A stretch of DNA of 64,000 bases from the NCBI GenBank assembly GCA_963780165.1, contig CAWABB010000008.1:1-64000 (forward strand), given 5' to 3'. Source of the DNA: CAWABB01 sp963780165. GTDB taxonomy: Bacteria; Bacteroidota; Ignavibacteria; UBA10030; UBA6906. Below, in pieces: positions 8,185-16,902 of this stretch (the first letter of the stretch is position 1; each line of letters begins with the position of its first letter). The notes under the pieces were generated by a model. It was not told where the DNA came from, searched no databases, and was given only the letters and a program-made list of their open reading frames with translations. Position numbers and translations under genes: made by a program.

Positions 8185-9441
8185 CTATTCTTGGTCGGCT
8201 TTCCTGGCCCTGGGCTTCCTGAAGAAGAACCACCAGATTGCCACGATCAGGGCGAGGATCAACACAACGTACAGGTAGAAGTGCCCCCCCACCTGCTCGG
8301 CGTGGAGCTCGCTGACGAGCTGATCGAGCGCTGCGTACTCAGCCTTTCCGAGCATCGACTCCTTCGAGAGCACCTCGCGCCACTCCTTGTCGATACGCTC
8401 TTTCCAGACTTTGTCCACGAACACGGTCGGATCCTGGCCGGACGTCTTCAGCGTTGCAATGTATGCGCGCACGCTCTGGGAGAACGTCTTCGCATCGTTG
8501 AACGGCTGCAGCGTAATCCCGTTCGCCGAGAACTCCTTCTCGATCGAAGACATCAGGCTTTCCTGAAGCTTCAGGTTCCACGCGTTCACAACGGAATCGA
8601 CCTGTGCGCCCGGCTGGGGCGTGGCAGTCGTGACGACCGGAACGCCTTTCTTGGTCTTCGCGCTCGGGGTGGGACGGGTGGAAGGTGGCAGGGCTACCGC
8701 GACCATCTTCTCCCGCAGACCGTTCCACTTTGTCGAGAACTGCTCCTGCTGATCGATCAGGTTCGCGTAGTCCTTCGGTTGCAGCTGGGTCGACTCGAGG
8801 AAGCGGATGTTATCCGTCGCAATCTCGTTCACGCGCGTCAGGACGTTGGCCTGCCCGAGCCTCTTCCCGACAGCTTCCTTCTGCATCTCCGATGCCTGAT
8901 TCAGATCCTTCCCGTACGGGAGGAAGATTGAATCGGTCATGGCAAAAATGAGCTTGTCCTTCGCATCAAGGTTGGCGGTCAGGCGCCGAACGACCTCCCG
9001 CAGCTCGGTCTGGTTCTTCTTCGACTTCTGGAGCTCAGCGAAGAGGCTGTTCTTCTCGTTCGTGAGCGTGTCGATCTGCAGACTCATCGCCGTGATCTGA
9101 GCCTCTAAATCGCTGAGCCGGATGCCCTGGGTCTGGATCAGATAGACCCGGTCGTAGGTGATGAGGTGGAGGTCTTTGAGCTCGGCAAGCGTTTGGTCGT
9201 ACGTATGCGGATAGAGGGCGCGATCCAGAAACTCGCGCTTGCCGTCAAAGTCACGCTCGAGCGCGGCGATATCGCTCTTGAGCGAGTCGAGCGTCGCGAC
9301 ACTTGCGGCGCCGTCGATCGCCTTCCTGATCTCGGTCACGCGGTCTTCGAACGACTGCTTCACGGCAAAATCGGACTCCTGTGCAACGGCCGCAAGCGAC
9401 AGCAGCAGGAGAGCCAGCACGGGTAAGGTTTTCGTACGCAT
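8185..9441 (-). CDS. Envelope coiled-coil protein with C-terminal membrane anchor
   Basis: A 418-residue protein with a signal peptide (LLLLSLAAVAQ, cut near 21) and a largely helical body with heptad-like sequence around 105-165 (LSDLEAQITAMSLQIDTL and after). A Pro/Thr-rich linker near 250-275 is followed by a helical domain, then one membrane segment at about 392-410 (YLYVVLILALIVAIWWFFF) with a basic cytoplasmic tail. The predicted topology is periplasmic body, C-terminal anchor. I recognise no enzyme motif. It starts 1 nt after the stop of the lipoprotein gene 9443-9901 with GGAGGGG as ribosome-binding site, so the two are probably one operon and may form a scaffold. Confidence 0.7.
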   Translation of the reverse strand: MRTKTLPVLALLLLSLAAVAQESDFAVKQSFEDRVTEIRKAIDGAASVATLDSLKSDIAALERDFDGKREFLDRALYPHTYDQTLAELKDLHLITYDRVYLIQTQGIRLSDLEAQITAMSLQIDTLTNEKNSLFAELQKSKKNQTELREVVRRLTANLDAKDKLIFAMTDSIFLPYGKDLNQASEMQKEAVGKRLGQANVLTRVNEIATDNIRFLESTQLQPKDYANLIDQQEQFSTKWNGLREKMVAVALPPSTRPTPSAKTKKGVPVVTTATPQPGAQVDSVVNAWNLKLQESLMSSIEKEFSANGITLQPFNDAKTFSQSVRAYIATLKTSGQDPTVFVDKVWKERIDKEWREVLSKESMLGKAEYAALDQLVSELHAEQVGGHFYLYVVLILALIVAIWWFFFRKPRARKADQE

Positions 9442-9442
9442 G

Positions 9443-9901
9443 TTATTTCCCCTCCAGGATGCCGCTCGGGGTGAGGACCTTTTTGAACGAGTCGCCGTCC
9501 ACGATCTCGATATTGGGAGCGCGATTGTTGAGCGCGGGGTCCTTCAGGCCAGTTTCTGACACCAGGATCTTGCTCTCCTGGGAGAGCGTGCCTTCGCCGG
9601 GCTCAAAGACGTACACGTTCCGGAACTTCGGCCCGGTCACGAAATAGTAACCCTGGGCATCTCTCAGCACGCGAAGCTTGACGCCCTTGAGGGCGTCCGG
9701 GTTCTGGAATTCCTCCATGGCCAGGGCCGTCGTGGGGAAATTGATGCTGTAGCGCTTGTCCTGGGCCACGTTGTCGTCACCGACCGAAATGACGCTCTCG
9801 ACCGGCCACCCGAAGTCGACGTTCTCGATCTTGAGGGAGGCACAGGACATAAGCGTCGCGGTCGCCGCCACGGACAGGAGTCCGACGATTGGGAAACGCA
9901 T
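9443..9901 (-). CDS. Lipoprotein paired with the coiled-coil protein
   Basis: A 152-residue protein with a lipobox TLMSC (Cys20 from the ATG at 9901) and a beta-rich mature part (YSINFPTTALAMEEF, GYYFVTGPKFRNVYVF). GGAGAG lies 6 nt before the ATG at 9901; a TTG two codons upstream is less likely. The repeated Val/Ile-Asp pattern resembles small periplasmic beta-sandwich lipoproteins, but I know no function. It is the first gene of a two-gene unit with the membrane coiled-coil protein. Confidence 0.72.
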   Translation of the reverse strand: MRFPIVGLLSVAATATLMSCASLKIENVDFGWPVESVISVGDDNVAQDKRYSINFPTTALAMEEFQNPDALKGVKLRVLRDAQGYYFVTGPKFRNVYVFEPGEGTLSQESKILVSETGLKDPALNNRAPNIEIVDGDSFKKVLTPSGILEGK

Positions 9902-9946
9902 CCGCAACTCTCCAATTGTTGACTGATAGGATAGAAAAACCGCACA

Positions 9947-9976
9947 ATTATACCGATATCCCGGACGTCCTCCTAA
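9947..9976 (-). promoter_or_regulatory. Candidate promoter of the lipoprotein/coiled-coil pair
   Basis: A consensus TATAAT lies on the minus strand (9947-9952), about 46 nt before the ATG at 9901. The -35 region is poor (TTAGGA at 9971-9976, 18-nt spacer), so confidence rests on the -10. Confidence 0.3.
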
Positions 9977-10091
9977 TTAATCTTTCTTTATGCAGCGGGG
10001 GGGACAGCAGATGTTGATTTCGTACGCTCATTCGCGTATCTTCGCCTATCCGCCGCTCTCCTTCTCCGTTCTCACAACGCCAATCGACGGC

Positions 10092-10499
10092 ATGCCACGA
10101 CATCTCAAACCAGGCACACGTCCTCCGGTCCTCATCGTCGAGGACAGCGTGGACTTCTCGAATCTTCTCAAGTTCATCGTCGAAGACGAGGGCTATGAAG
10201 GGCTTCAGTTTCCTCTGGGCGACGCGGACATCGTGGCCTGGGTGGAAGAGCACAAGCCTGCCGTGATCCTCATGGACCTGGCCCTGCGAAGGAAGGGGGG
10301 GGTCGAGTACATTAACGACCTGCAGGCGAACGCGGAGACGAAGAAGATACCCATCATCATCATCTCCGGCCGCGAGCTGCTGCAAAAAGAGGTCCTCGAG
10401 TTCCAGGCGCGTGGCATCCGTTATCTCAGGAAGGGACGCGTCGAGGTTCAGGAGATCAAGGACGAAATCCGGAAGGCGACCACGGCCGCCGGCCACTGA
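10092..10499 (+). CDS. Single-domain response regulator (receiver only)
   Basis: A 135-residue stand-alone receiver. The acidic pocket is at Glu17-Asp18, the phospho-acceptor at Asp62 (VILMDLAL), the Thr/Ser switch in IIISGRE and the Lys in LRKGRV. There is no output domain, so it would work by protein contact or in a phosphorelay. The reading frame is open back to 9990 with other ATGs at 9990 and 10011, the latter behind a G-run; the receiver fold needs only the ATG at 10092. The gene is followed at 27 nt by the PEBP-like gene and then by a kinase/regulator pair. Confidence 0.82.
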   Translation: MPRHLKPGTRPPVLIVEDSVDFSNLLKFIVEDEGYEGLQFPLGDADIVAWVEEHKPAVILMDLALRRKGGVEYINDLQANAETKKIPIIIISGRELLQKEVLEFQARGIRYLRKGRVEVQEIKDEIRKATTAAGH

Positions 10500-10526
10500 A
10501 ATCGGATTCTGGAGGGCAGCCGGGAC

Positions 10527-11000
10527 ATGACTGTTCGCTGTCCGTCAATCGACGAGAAAGGCTTCTTCCCGGTGCGGTTCGTTCGAGCCGGCACACCGGG
10601 CTCCCGCAACACGTCCCCGGCCATCGAATGGTCGGACCCGCCTGAGGGAACGGTCTCGTTCGCCCTGACAATCATCGATCGGCATCCGATTGCGCATGAT
10701 TGGGTCCACTGGTGTGTCGTCGACATCCCCGCATCTGTCCGCGCCCTGGCTGAAGGGGCATCGGGAGGGTCGATGCCGGCTGGTTCTCGTGAGCTGGGGA
10801 ATACGTTCGGCCACGCTGGATACGGCGGCCCGCAACCGCCGCGTGGGTCCGGGATCCACGAGTACTACGTCACGATCCACGCGCTCCGCGCATCAGGCGT
10901 ACGTGCCGATGCACGAGTAGGGCCTGACAAGATTCAGGCGGCGATCGGCTCGGCCGAGATTACGTCGTCAACCATCGTAGGACGATATGAATCCCGCTGA
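10527..11000 (+). CDS. YbhB/YbcL-type phosphatidylethanolamine-binding protein (PEBP) homologue
   Basis: A 157-residue protein of the bacterial PEBP/RKIP family. Visible family marks are SPAIEWSDPPEGT (about 30-42), the ligand-pocket strand HDWVHWCVVDIP (57-68), and YGGPQPPRGSGIHEYYVT (about 99-116). No signal peptide is present, so it is cytoplasmic. The biochemical role of bacterial PEBPs is unsettled. Its last 14 nt overlap the histidine kinase start, which suggests coupling to the two-component pair that follows. Confidence 0.9.
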   Translation: MTVRCPSIDEKGFFPVRFVRAGTPGSRNTSPAIEWSDPPEGTVSFALTIIDRHPIAHDWVHWCVVDIPASVRALAEGASGGSMPAGSRELGNTFGHAGYGGPQPPRGSGIHEYYVTIHALRASGVRADARVGPDKIQAAIGSAEITSSTIVGRYESR

Positions 11001-11685
11001 GCCGGGGATCCGATCTCGCGCCCAGGTCCATGATCTCTCCTCATACCTGCAGACCCTGCTCGAAGAGGAGCGGAAGAGGATCGCCCGGGATATTCACGAC
11101 GATCTCGGCCAGGAGCTGGCGTCGATCAAGCTTGAGATCGCTCTTGTGCTCAGGGAGCTCCCGGAGAGCACGAGAGCTGCCCGCAGCCGCCTCGAAAGCG
11201 TCGAAGCGCTGGTGGACTCCTCCATTCGATCCGTCAAGCGCATAATCACCGAACTCCGACCATACGTTCTGGACGACCTCGGCCTGACTGCTGCCATCGA
11301 ATGGCAAACGGCCGAATTCCAGAAACGAACAGGGCTTCCCGTCACGGTCTCCATCTATCCGGGAGAGATTATCCTCGATGCCGAGCGGTCTACAGCTCTC
11401 TTCAGAATCCTGCAGGAGGGGCTTGCGAATGTCGCGCGGCACGCTGGGGCGACGCGAGTGTCCGTGAGCCTGACGGAGATCGATGGGGTTATCGAGTTCG
11501 AGCTCCGTGACGACGGGTGCGGTATCACGCCGGAACAAATCAATGACCCGCGCTCATTCGGCCTCATCGGCATACGGGAGAGGGTCCGGACACTGGGGGG
11601 GGGCTCTGAAATCCTCGGGGGCTGTGGTGACGGGACCCGGCTTGCTGTGAAATTCGCCGCGACTGACGATACGCTCGCGCCATGA
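10987..11685 (+). CDS. Sensorless histidine kinase, NarX/DegS type
   Basis: A 232-residue soluble kinase made only of the dimerisation/phosphotransfer domain HisKA_3 (ERKRIARDIHDDLGQELA, with His37) and an HATPase domain with DDGCG (about 176-180) and FGLIGIRERVRTLGGG. There is no membrane segment, PAS or GAF domain. Input must come from partners, such as the PEBP-like protein or lone receiver just upstream. It overlaps the downstream LuxR-type regulator by 4 nt (ATGA), so the two form a cognate pair. Confidence 0.92.
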   Translation: MNPAEPGIRSRAQVHDLSSYLQTLLEEERKRIARDIHDDLGQELASIKLEIALVLRELPESTRAARSRLESVEALVDSSIRSVKRIITELRPYVLDDLGLTAAIEWQTAEFQKRTGLPVTVSIYPGEIILDAERSTALFRILQEGLANVARHAGATRVSVSLTEIDGVIEFELRDDGCGITPEQINDPRSFGLIGIRERVRTLGGGSEILGGCGDGTRLAVKFAATDDTLAP

Positions 11686-12314
11686 TACGCATCTGCCTTG
11701 CAGACGATCACACGATGTTTCGCGAAGGGATCAAGCAGATCCTTGCGAGCCACTCGGACATGCACATAGTTGCCGAAGCAGGAGACGGGCGCGAAACCCT
11801 TGAACTTGTCAGGAGCATCCCGATGGACGTTGTGCTCCTCGACATCAGCATGCCAGGCCTCAGCGGGCTGGACATTCTTCAGGACATCAAGGGGGAGTTT
11901 CCGCGGGTCAAGGTGCTCGTCCTCAGCATGCATCCGGAAGACCAGTATGCCATCCGGGTTCTGAAGTCCGGGGCGGCAGGCTATCTCACGAAGGAGAGCG
12001 CTGCCGCAGAGCTTGTCTCAGCGATCCGCACGGTTGCGGGAGGCGGATCGTATGTCAGCAGCCACCTCGCACAGACGCTGGCGGCCTCATTGCGTTCTGA
12101 ATGGGATCTGCTCCCTCATCACCTGCTGTCTGACCGTGAATTCCAGGTTATGCGAATGTTGGCGCTGGGGCGGAGGGTCCGGGAAATTGCCGACGAACTC
12201 TCCCTGAGCGAGAAGACTATCACGACCTATCGTGCGCGCGTCCTCGAAAAGATGAGACTCCGCACCAACGTGGACGTTACACGGTACGCGCTCCTTCACC
12301 GGCTTATCACCTGA
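11682..12314 (+). CDS. Response regulator, NarL/LuxR type (partner of the sensorless kinase)
   Basis: A 210-residue regulator. The receiver has Asp8-Asp9, phospho-acceptor Asp54 (VVLLDISMPG) and YLTKESA. The C-terminal LuxR-type helix-turn-helix begins at LLSDREFQVMRMLALGRR and contains SLSEKTITTYRARVLEKM. Its start overlaps the kinase stop (ATGA). It ends only 15 nt from the convergent Glu/Leu-type dehydrogenase gene. Confidence 0.94.
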   Translation: MIRICLADDHTMFREGIKQILASHSDMHIVAEAGDGRETLELVRSIPMDVVLLDISMPGLSGLDILQDIKGEFPRVKVLVLSMHPEDQYAIRVLKSGAAGYLTKESAAAELVSAIRTVAGGGSYVSSHLAQTLAASLRSEWDLLPHHLLSDREFQVMRMLALGRRVREIADELSLSEKTITTYRARVLEKMRLRTNVDVTRYALLHRLIT

Positions 12315-12329
12315 TCCTCTCGCGCCTAC

Positions 12330-13577
12330 CTACACCCAGCCCCTGAGCTTGCACGCTTCCGCGACGCGAGCCACACCGACAACCATCGCTCCCAGCCGCG
12401 GGTGGACTTTTTTCTCACGGACCGCTTCCTGGACGGTCCTGTAGGCGTTCGTGAGCTTCTTGTCGAGGCGCTCGTGCACACGTTCTTCTTCCCAGAAGAA
12501 CGAATACTTGTCCTGCACCATTTCGAAGTATGAGACGGTAACTCCGCCTGCGCTCGCAAGGATATCCGGGATCACATGGATCCCCTTCTGGGCGAGAACA
12601 GGGTCCGCCTCGGGCGTCGTCGGCCCGTTCGCAAGCTCGCAGACAACCTTCGCCCGGATGCGGTCCACGTTTCGCTCGTTAATGGCGTTTTCGAGTGCGG
12701 CGGGGTAGAGGATGTCAACGGGAAGCTCAAGGACCGAGTCGCGATCCATCGGTTGGCCCCCGGGGAAACCCACCACCGATCCGGTTTTGAGCTTATGGGT
12801 GACGAGGTCTTTCGGGTTGAGGCCGGCCGGATTCGTAATGCCTCCCCGTGAGTCGCATGCGGCCACAAGGGTTCCCCCGCCGAGCAGTTCCTGGTGCAGC
12901 AGCGCCGCCCGCTGCCCCGCGTTTCCGAAACCCTGAATCGCGTACGTCCCCCGGGGATCTATCCGGAGGAGCCTGCACGCCTCACGGACGGTGATGACCC
13001 CTCCACGTGCGGTGGCGTCACGCCTCCCCTCCGTGCCGCCGATCTGCTGCGGCTTGTCGGTGAGGACCCCAGGCTCGTGCCGCTGGATGAGGGTCTCATA
13101 TTCGTCCATCATCCAAGCCATCGTCTGAGGATTCGTGTAGACGTCGGGGGCGGGGATGTCCTTGTCCGTCCCGATCAGCGGGGCCACCGCCCGGACATAC
13201 GCCCGGGAAATGTTCTCCAATTCCCGCTCGGAAAGCCGCCGTGGGTCGCACACCACGCCTCCCTTGCCGCCGCCGAGCGGGAGGTCCACCACGGCGGTCT
13301 TCCACGTCATCCAACCTGCCAGGGCCCGAATCGTGTCCACGGTCTCATCGGGGTGAAACCGGATTCCGCCTTTCGCGGGCCCGCGGGCGTAGTTGTGTTG
13401 TATCCGCCACCCCTGAAAGATGCGAACCGTTCCGTCATCCATGCGTACAGGCATGGTGAACGAGTGTTCCCGCTGCGGCCACAGAAGGAGTTCGATGGTC
13501 GCGTCGTCAAGTCTGAGGATGCGAGCTGCCTCGCGCACCTGCTGCTGCTCGACAGAGAAGCTGTTGTAGGAAGTCAT
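12330..13577 (-). CDS. Glu/Leu/Phe/Val-type amino acid dehydrogenase
   Basis: A 415-residue dehydrogenase, the usual length for the hexameric NAD-type glutamate dehydrogenase subfamily (RocG/GudB-like). GPAKGGIRFHP and PLGGGKGG carry the substrate and catalytic lysines (catalytic Lys105), and YAIQGFGNAGQRAA is the dinucleotide-binding loop. It deaminates glutamate (or a related amino acid) to the 2-oxo acid. The start is ATG 13577 because it overlaps the stop of the zinc-ribbon gene (ATGA); the open frame upstream to 13673 is not needed. It is the last gene of the long minus-strand string and the third GDH-family enzyme in it, more divergent than the two GdhA-type copies. Confidence 0.92.
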   Translation of the reverse strand: MTSYNSFSVEQQQVREAARILRLDDATIELLLWPQREHSFTMPVRMDDGTVRIFQGWRIQHNYARGPAKGGIRFHPDETVDTIRALAGWMTWKTAVVDLPLGGGKGGVVCDPRRLSERELENISRAYVRAVAPLIGTDKDIPAPDVYTNPQTMAWMMDEYETLIQRHEPGVLTDKPQQIGGTEGRRDATARGGVITVREACRLLRIDPRGTYAIQGFGNAGQRAALLHQELLGGGTLVAACDSRGGITNPAGLNPKDLVTHKLKTGSVVGFPGGQPMDRDSVLELPVDILYPAALENAINERNVDRIRAKVVCELANGPTTPEADPVLAQKGIHVIPDILASAGGVTVSYFEMVQDKYSFFWEEERVHERLDKKLTNAYRTVQEAVREKKVHPRLGAMVVGVARVAEACKLRGWV

Positions 13578-13786
13578 GGGCTCTGCTCTCTTCGGTGGTC
13601 CTTGCGCGGCGATTTCCCCCCGGCTCCGGGCGGGTGAACTTCCAGCATGATTCTGTACCAGCAGTGCTTGCACATGAGTGCCCGGTCAACATTGAGCAGG
13701 ACCTTTTCCCACGGGCTCAGGGGGTGGCCGCAGTGCGGACAGGCCTCGAACACGGGGGGGGATGTGTCGTGAGTTTCATCGGGCAT
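13574..13786 (-). CDS. Small zinc-ribbon-like protein
   Basis: A 70-residue protein with two Cys pairs, CPHCG (16-20) and CKHCW (39-43), spaced as in a small zinc ribbon, and a basic tail. It overlaps its neighbours at both ends (11 nt with the two-receiver ATP-grasp gene, 4 nt with the dehydrogenase), so all three are translated together. The ribbon may be a contact module between them. No enzymatic residues are seen. It is short, but the paired Cys and the overlaps support a real gene. Confidence 0.72.
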   Translation of the reverse strand: MPDETHDTSPPVFEACPHCGHPLSPWEKVLLNVDRALMCKHCWYRIMLEVHPPGAGGKSPRKDHRREQSP

Positions 13787-16700
13787 TTCCGGTCTCCGGT
13801 TTCAGAATCACTCCCTTGTTGAGGTGGCCGTTGATCTTGATCGTCAATGAGTGCTCGAGCCTGACCAGCCTGGTCCATTGAGCCGTCTCGAGCGCCGGCT
13901 GTTCGACCAGCCAGTTCCAGTCGAGAAACCCCAGATGCGCGTGCGCGTTCACGGTGAAATAGCCGACCATGAACGACGTGATGTTCTGGAAGAAATGCGT
14001 CCCCTGCGAGGGCGCGACGGCGATTTCTTTGAATCCCGCTTCTACGATTGCCCGGGCGCCGGCAATGTCTTTCCATGCCACGGGGATTCCAAGCCACGGG
14101 TCGAGGGATCCCCAGCGTCCCACGCCGATCAGGAGGTAGGGGCGACCTTCCGTGATCAGGCGGTTGTTGAAGGTGGCGACCTCGCGCGCGACATCCCGGC
14201 TGCGCGAGCGATCGAACGTGTGAACGTCGACAAAAACAATATCCCGGATGTCTTCGATAAGCCCGTTCCCGAGCACCATCGTGCTCTCGCAGAGAAGCTG
14301 GGAGCGATCGGTCACATCGACCGTGAGCGCCTCAGGTTCTCGGTGGATCACGAGGGGGCGCATCTGTAACAGTGCGAATTCCTTCGGCTCGCCTCGCGGG
14401 CGGGCGAGGTTTACTGCAAATTCGACCTCCACCGGCGTCCCCATCCCCCACGTGCCCATATCCAGTATTAACTCCAGGATCTGAGCGAGGGGGAGGAGCT
14501 TGTGTCGCAAAACGGGATGGAAGGTGACCACGCGAATACCGGGACGGGCGATGCCGTCGTAGATGACGTCGTTTTCCGGCGAGTAGGTCGATCCCACATA
14601 CCGGAGCGTGTCGTCCTGCTCGGCGACGGTGAGCTCGTGGAGTTTGAGCAGCACGTCGTGCGTCTCGGCCCCGAAGTCGGTCGGCGCGTCCATCTCCAGC
14701 GCGAAGAACTGGCGCTGTGTGCTGTTGATGGTCTCCTCCACGGAATAGAACTGGATGTTGTCGGTGGGATATTTCGGGCAGAACCTGACGGCGTTTCCGC
14801 CGTCGACGACCGTCTTTCCGAGGCCCAGGGCAACAGAGACGACGCCGTCCGCCGATTTTTGGGGCGGGATGGGGTAGAAATTGTACGCCTTCCCCACGCC
14901 GGCGAAGTCGGGATAGAAACGCCCGTCGTGCTGTGCCCCGACCATCTTTTGGACGATGACCGCCATCTTCTCCTCCTCCAGGCGGTAGGAAGTGACGCGA
15001 AAGTAATCCTTGGTACCCTGATAGAAGGTCGAGGCGTATACGCGCTTGATACTGTTCAGGAGATCGTTCAGGCGGACGAGCGGATCGGCATTCGCGTTCG
15101 GAAGCATGTACGTCTCGTAGACTCCCGCAAAGGGATGATACTGGGAATCCTCCATGAGGCTCGAAGAGCGGACGGCCAGCGGCGAGCGCACAAGATCCAG
15201 GAAGGCGACAAGATCTGCCAGGACAACGGCCGGAAACTTCGATGCCGTGAGGAATCGCCTCGTGATCTCCCGGTCGTCGGTGCACGTCATACCGAATGTG
15301 CGGAGGTTGTTCTCTTCCACGAACTGATCGAACACCTCCGTCCCGACAACGACAGCGGGAGGGACGAGGATCTGAACACCCTCGAATCTGTCACGGACAC
15401 TGTAGTCGTTCAGGAGCGTGCTGACGAACCCCAGGCCACGGGCTTTCCCGCCCAGCGAGCCTCCGCCGATTCGCGCGAAGCTTGAGTCCGGATCAAACGT
15501 CTCTTTTGTGAAATCGGCGATGATGCCGCGCTGGCGGATATTCCTGTAATCGTGGAGCGACGCGATCAGGTGCTCGCGCAGCGCCCCGACTGAGGGATAG
15601 TCCGACACTTTGCGCGGGCGGAGCTGGTGGGCGAGCCAAAATTCCGTCCGGGCTTTCAGCCAGTTAGAGAAGTGGTTCCGCTCGGCATGATAGCGGATAC
15701 TTTCCCCGGGGACCTCCCCCAGTCGCTCTTCGAGAGAGCGCAGGTCGGTGGCCCGGCCCACCTCGCGGCCATCAGGCAGCCGGAACACGAAATCGCCGAA
15801 CGAAAACTGGTGGAACATAAACTCTCGGAGCTCGGTCAGCAGCAGGGGAGAGCCCTTGATGACGAATCTGCAGCCTGCCCGTCTTGCTTCGTCCTCGGCA
15901 TCCGCCATCGTGGAAAGCAGCAGGATCGGCACGTCCGGCTGATCGGCTTTGATCGTGCGTGCGAGCACGATCCCTGCCCGGGAATCCTGGACCCCGTCGC
16001 GGGGGAAATCGATGTCCGACAGGATGCCCAGGACGAAATCACGATAGCGCTGGTAGTATCCGAACGCTTCCTCGTACGAGGTCGCAAGGAGGATCTTCGG
16101 CCGCGCCCGCATGCGGAGGAATTTATGCGTGAGATTGATGCCTTCGGAGATGAGTCCCTGCGACTGCTTTAGCAGTTCCGTGTAGATGATCGGCAGAAAG
16201 GAGGAGTAGTGCTTGACGTTGTCCTCGACGACGATCACCGTCTGCACGCCGACCATCCGCGTGTCGTGATCGACGTTCATCCTGTCCTCGAGGTACTTGA
16301 TGATCGCGATAATGATCCGGAAATCCCCCTGCCAGATGAAGACGCGATCGAAGACCGAGGTGTCGGTGTTCAGGAGGAGGTGCTTCAGCTCCAGGTTGTC
16401 ATGTGCCAGAAGCACGACGGGGATGTCGATGCCGGAGGCGCGCGCCATGCGTGCAAAGTCGACGGCGTGCATGTCGTCGATGTGGAGCGTCGTGATGATG
16501 AGATCGAAGCGGCGCTCCTCGCGGGCGAGACGGATGGCATCGCGGCCGCTGGAGACGCGCGTCAGCTCGGGGCTGTGACTGAGGTTGAAACCCTGGTATT
16601 CGTTGCGGATAAGTTCGTAGAGGCGACCGTCTTCCTCGAAGAGGTACAGATCGTAGAGGCTTGAGACCAGGAGGATGTCCCTGATCCTTAGCCGCATGAG

Positions 16701-16790
16701 ATTCTGGAACCCCTGAAAGCGGTTCCCGTAGCCATGCTCGACGAGCAACGTATCGAGCATGCCGGAGACATCATCGGGCGGGCCTGTCAT
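13776..16790 (-). CDS. Two-receiver protein with PEP-synthase/PPDK nucleotide-binding domain (copy 2)
   Basis: A 1004-residue protein. Receiver-like domain 1 (about 36-180) has Thr where the phospho-Asp should be (LIITTLHIDDM). Domain 2 (about 185-335) keeps an acidic pair (VVEDN), a possible acceptor Asp (ILSDIDFP) and Lys (FVIKGSP). The pyruvate-phosphate-dikinase N-terminal ATP-grasp region follows: GGGSLGGKARGLGFV, VRSSSLMEDS with FAGVYET, VALGLGKTVVDGG, and VEVEFAV ending in LLQMRPL. The swivelling phospho-His and PEP-binding barrel domains of real PEP synthase are absent. A conserved tail (YLLIGVGRWGSLD, PSQGTHFFQNITSF) replaces them. Such proteins are often annotated as PEP/pyruvate-binding; their reaction is unknown. 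Paralogue at 18415-21393. Confidence 0.85.
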   Translation of the reverse strand: MTGPPDDVSGMLDTLLVEHGYGNRFQGFQNLMRLRIRDILLVSSLYDLYLFEEDGRLYELIRNEYQGFNLSHSPELTRVSSGRDAIRLAREERRFDLIITTLHIDDMHAVDFARMARASGIDIPVVLLAHDNLELKHLLLNTDTSVFDRVFIWQGDFRIIIAIIKYLEDRMNVDHDTRMVGVQTVIVVEDNVKHYSSFLPIIYTELLKQSQGLISEGINLTHKFLRMRARPKILLATSYEEAFGYYQRYRDFVLGILSDIDFPRDGVQDSRAGIVLARTIKADQPDVPILLLSTMADAEDEARRAGCRFVIKGSPLLLTELREFMFHQFSFGDFVFRLPDGREVGRATDLRSLEERLGEVPGESIRYHAERNHFSNWLKARTEFWLAHQLRPRKVSDYPSVGALREHLIASLHDYRNIRQRGIIADFTKETFDPDSSFARIGGGSLGGKARGLGFVSTLLNDYSVRDRFEGVQILVPPAVVVGTEVFDQFVEENNLRTFGMTCTDDREITRRFLTASKFPAVVLADLVAFLDLVRSPLAVRSSSLMEDSQYHPFAGVYETYMLPNANADPLVRLNDLLNSIKRVYASTFYQGTKDYFRVTSYRLEEEKMAVIVQKMVGAQHDGRFYPDFAGVGKAYNFYPIPPQKSADGVVSVALGLGKTVVDGGNAVRFCPKYPTDNIQFYSVEETINSTQRQFFALEMDAPTDFGAETHDVLLKLHELTVAEQDDTLRYVGSTYSPENDVIYDGIARPGIRVVTFHPVLRHKLLPLAQILELILDMGTWGMGTPVEVEFAVNLARPRGEPKEFALLQMRPLVIHREPEALTVDVTDRSQLLCESTMVLGNGLIEDIRDIVFVDVHTFDRSRSRDVAREVATFNNRLITEGRPYLLIGVGRWGSLDPWLGIPVAWKDIAGARAIVEAGFKEIAVAPSQGTHFFQNITSFMVGYFTVNAHAHLGFLDWNWLVEQPALETAQWTRLVRLEHSLTIKINGHLNKGVILKPETGNAR

Positions 16791-16852
16791 TGCAGTGTCC
16801 TCCCGGAAAGATAGGGAATCCCGGGCTGTGGTGAAAGTCCGCCTACATATCG

Positions 16853-16881
16853 GAGAGAGACGGGGGAAACCCGTCTCTCTC
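16853..16881 (-). repeat. Intercistronic 12-bp perfect hairpin
   Basis: GAGAGAGACGGG (16853-16864) and CCCGTCTCTCTC (16870-16881) pair around a 5-nt loop, 22 nt past the stop of the GdhA-type gene 16903-18264 and 63 nt before the next start at 16790. No T-run follows on the minus strand, so partial attenuation or mRNA processing/stabilisation is more likely than full termination. A related hairpin sits at the equivalent place after the other copy (21458-21477). Confidence 0.6.
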
Positions 16882-16902
16882 GCGCGCGGCGAAGTGCCGG
16901 AC

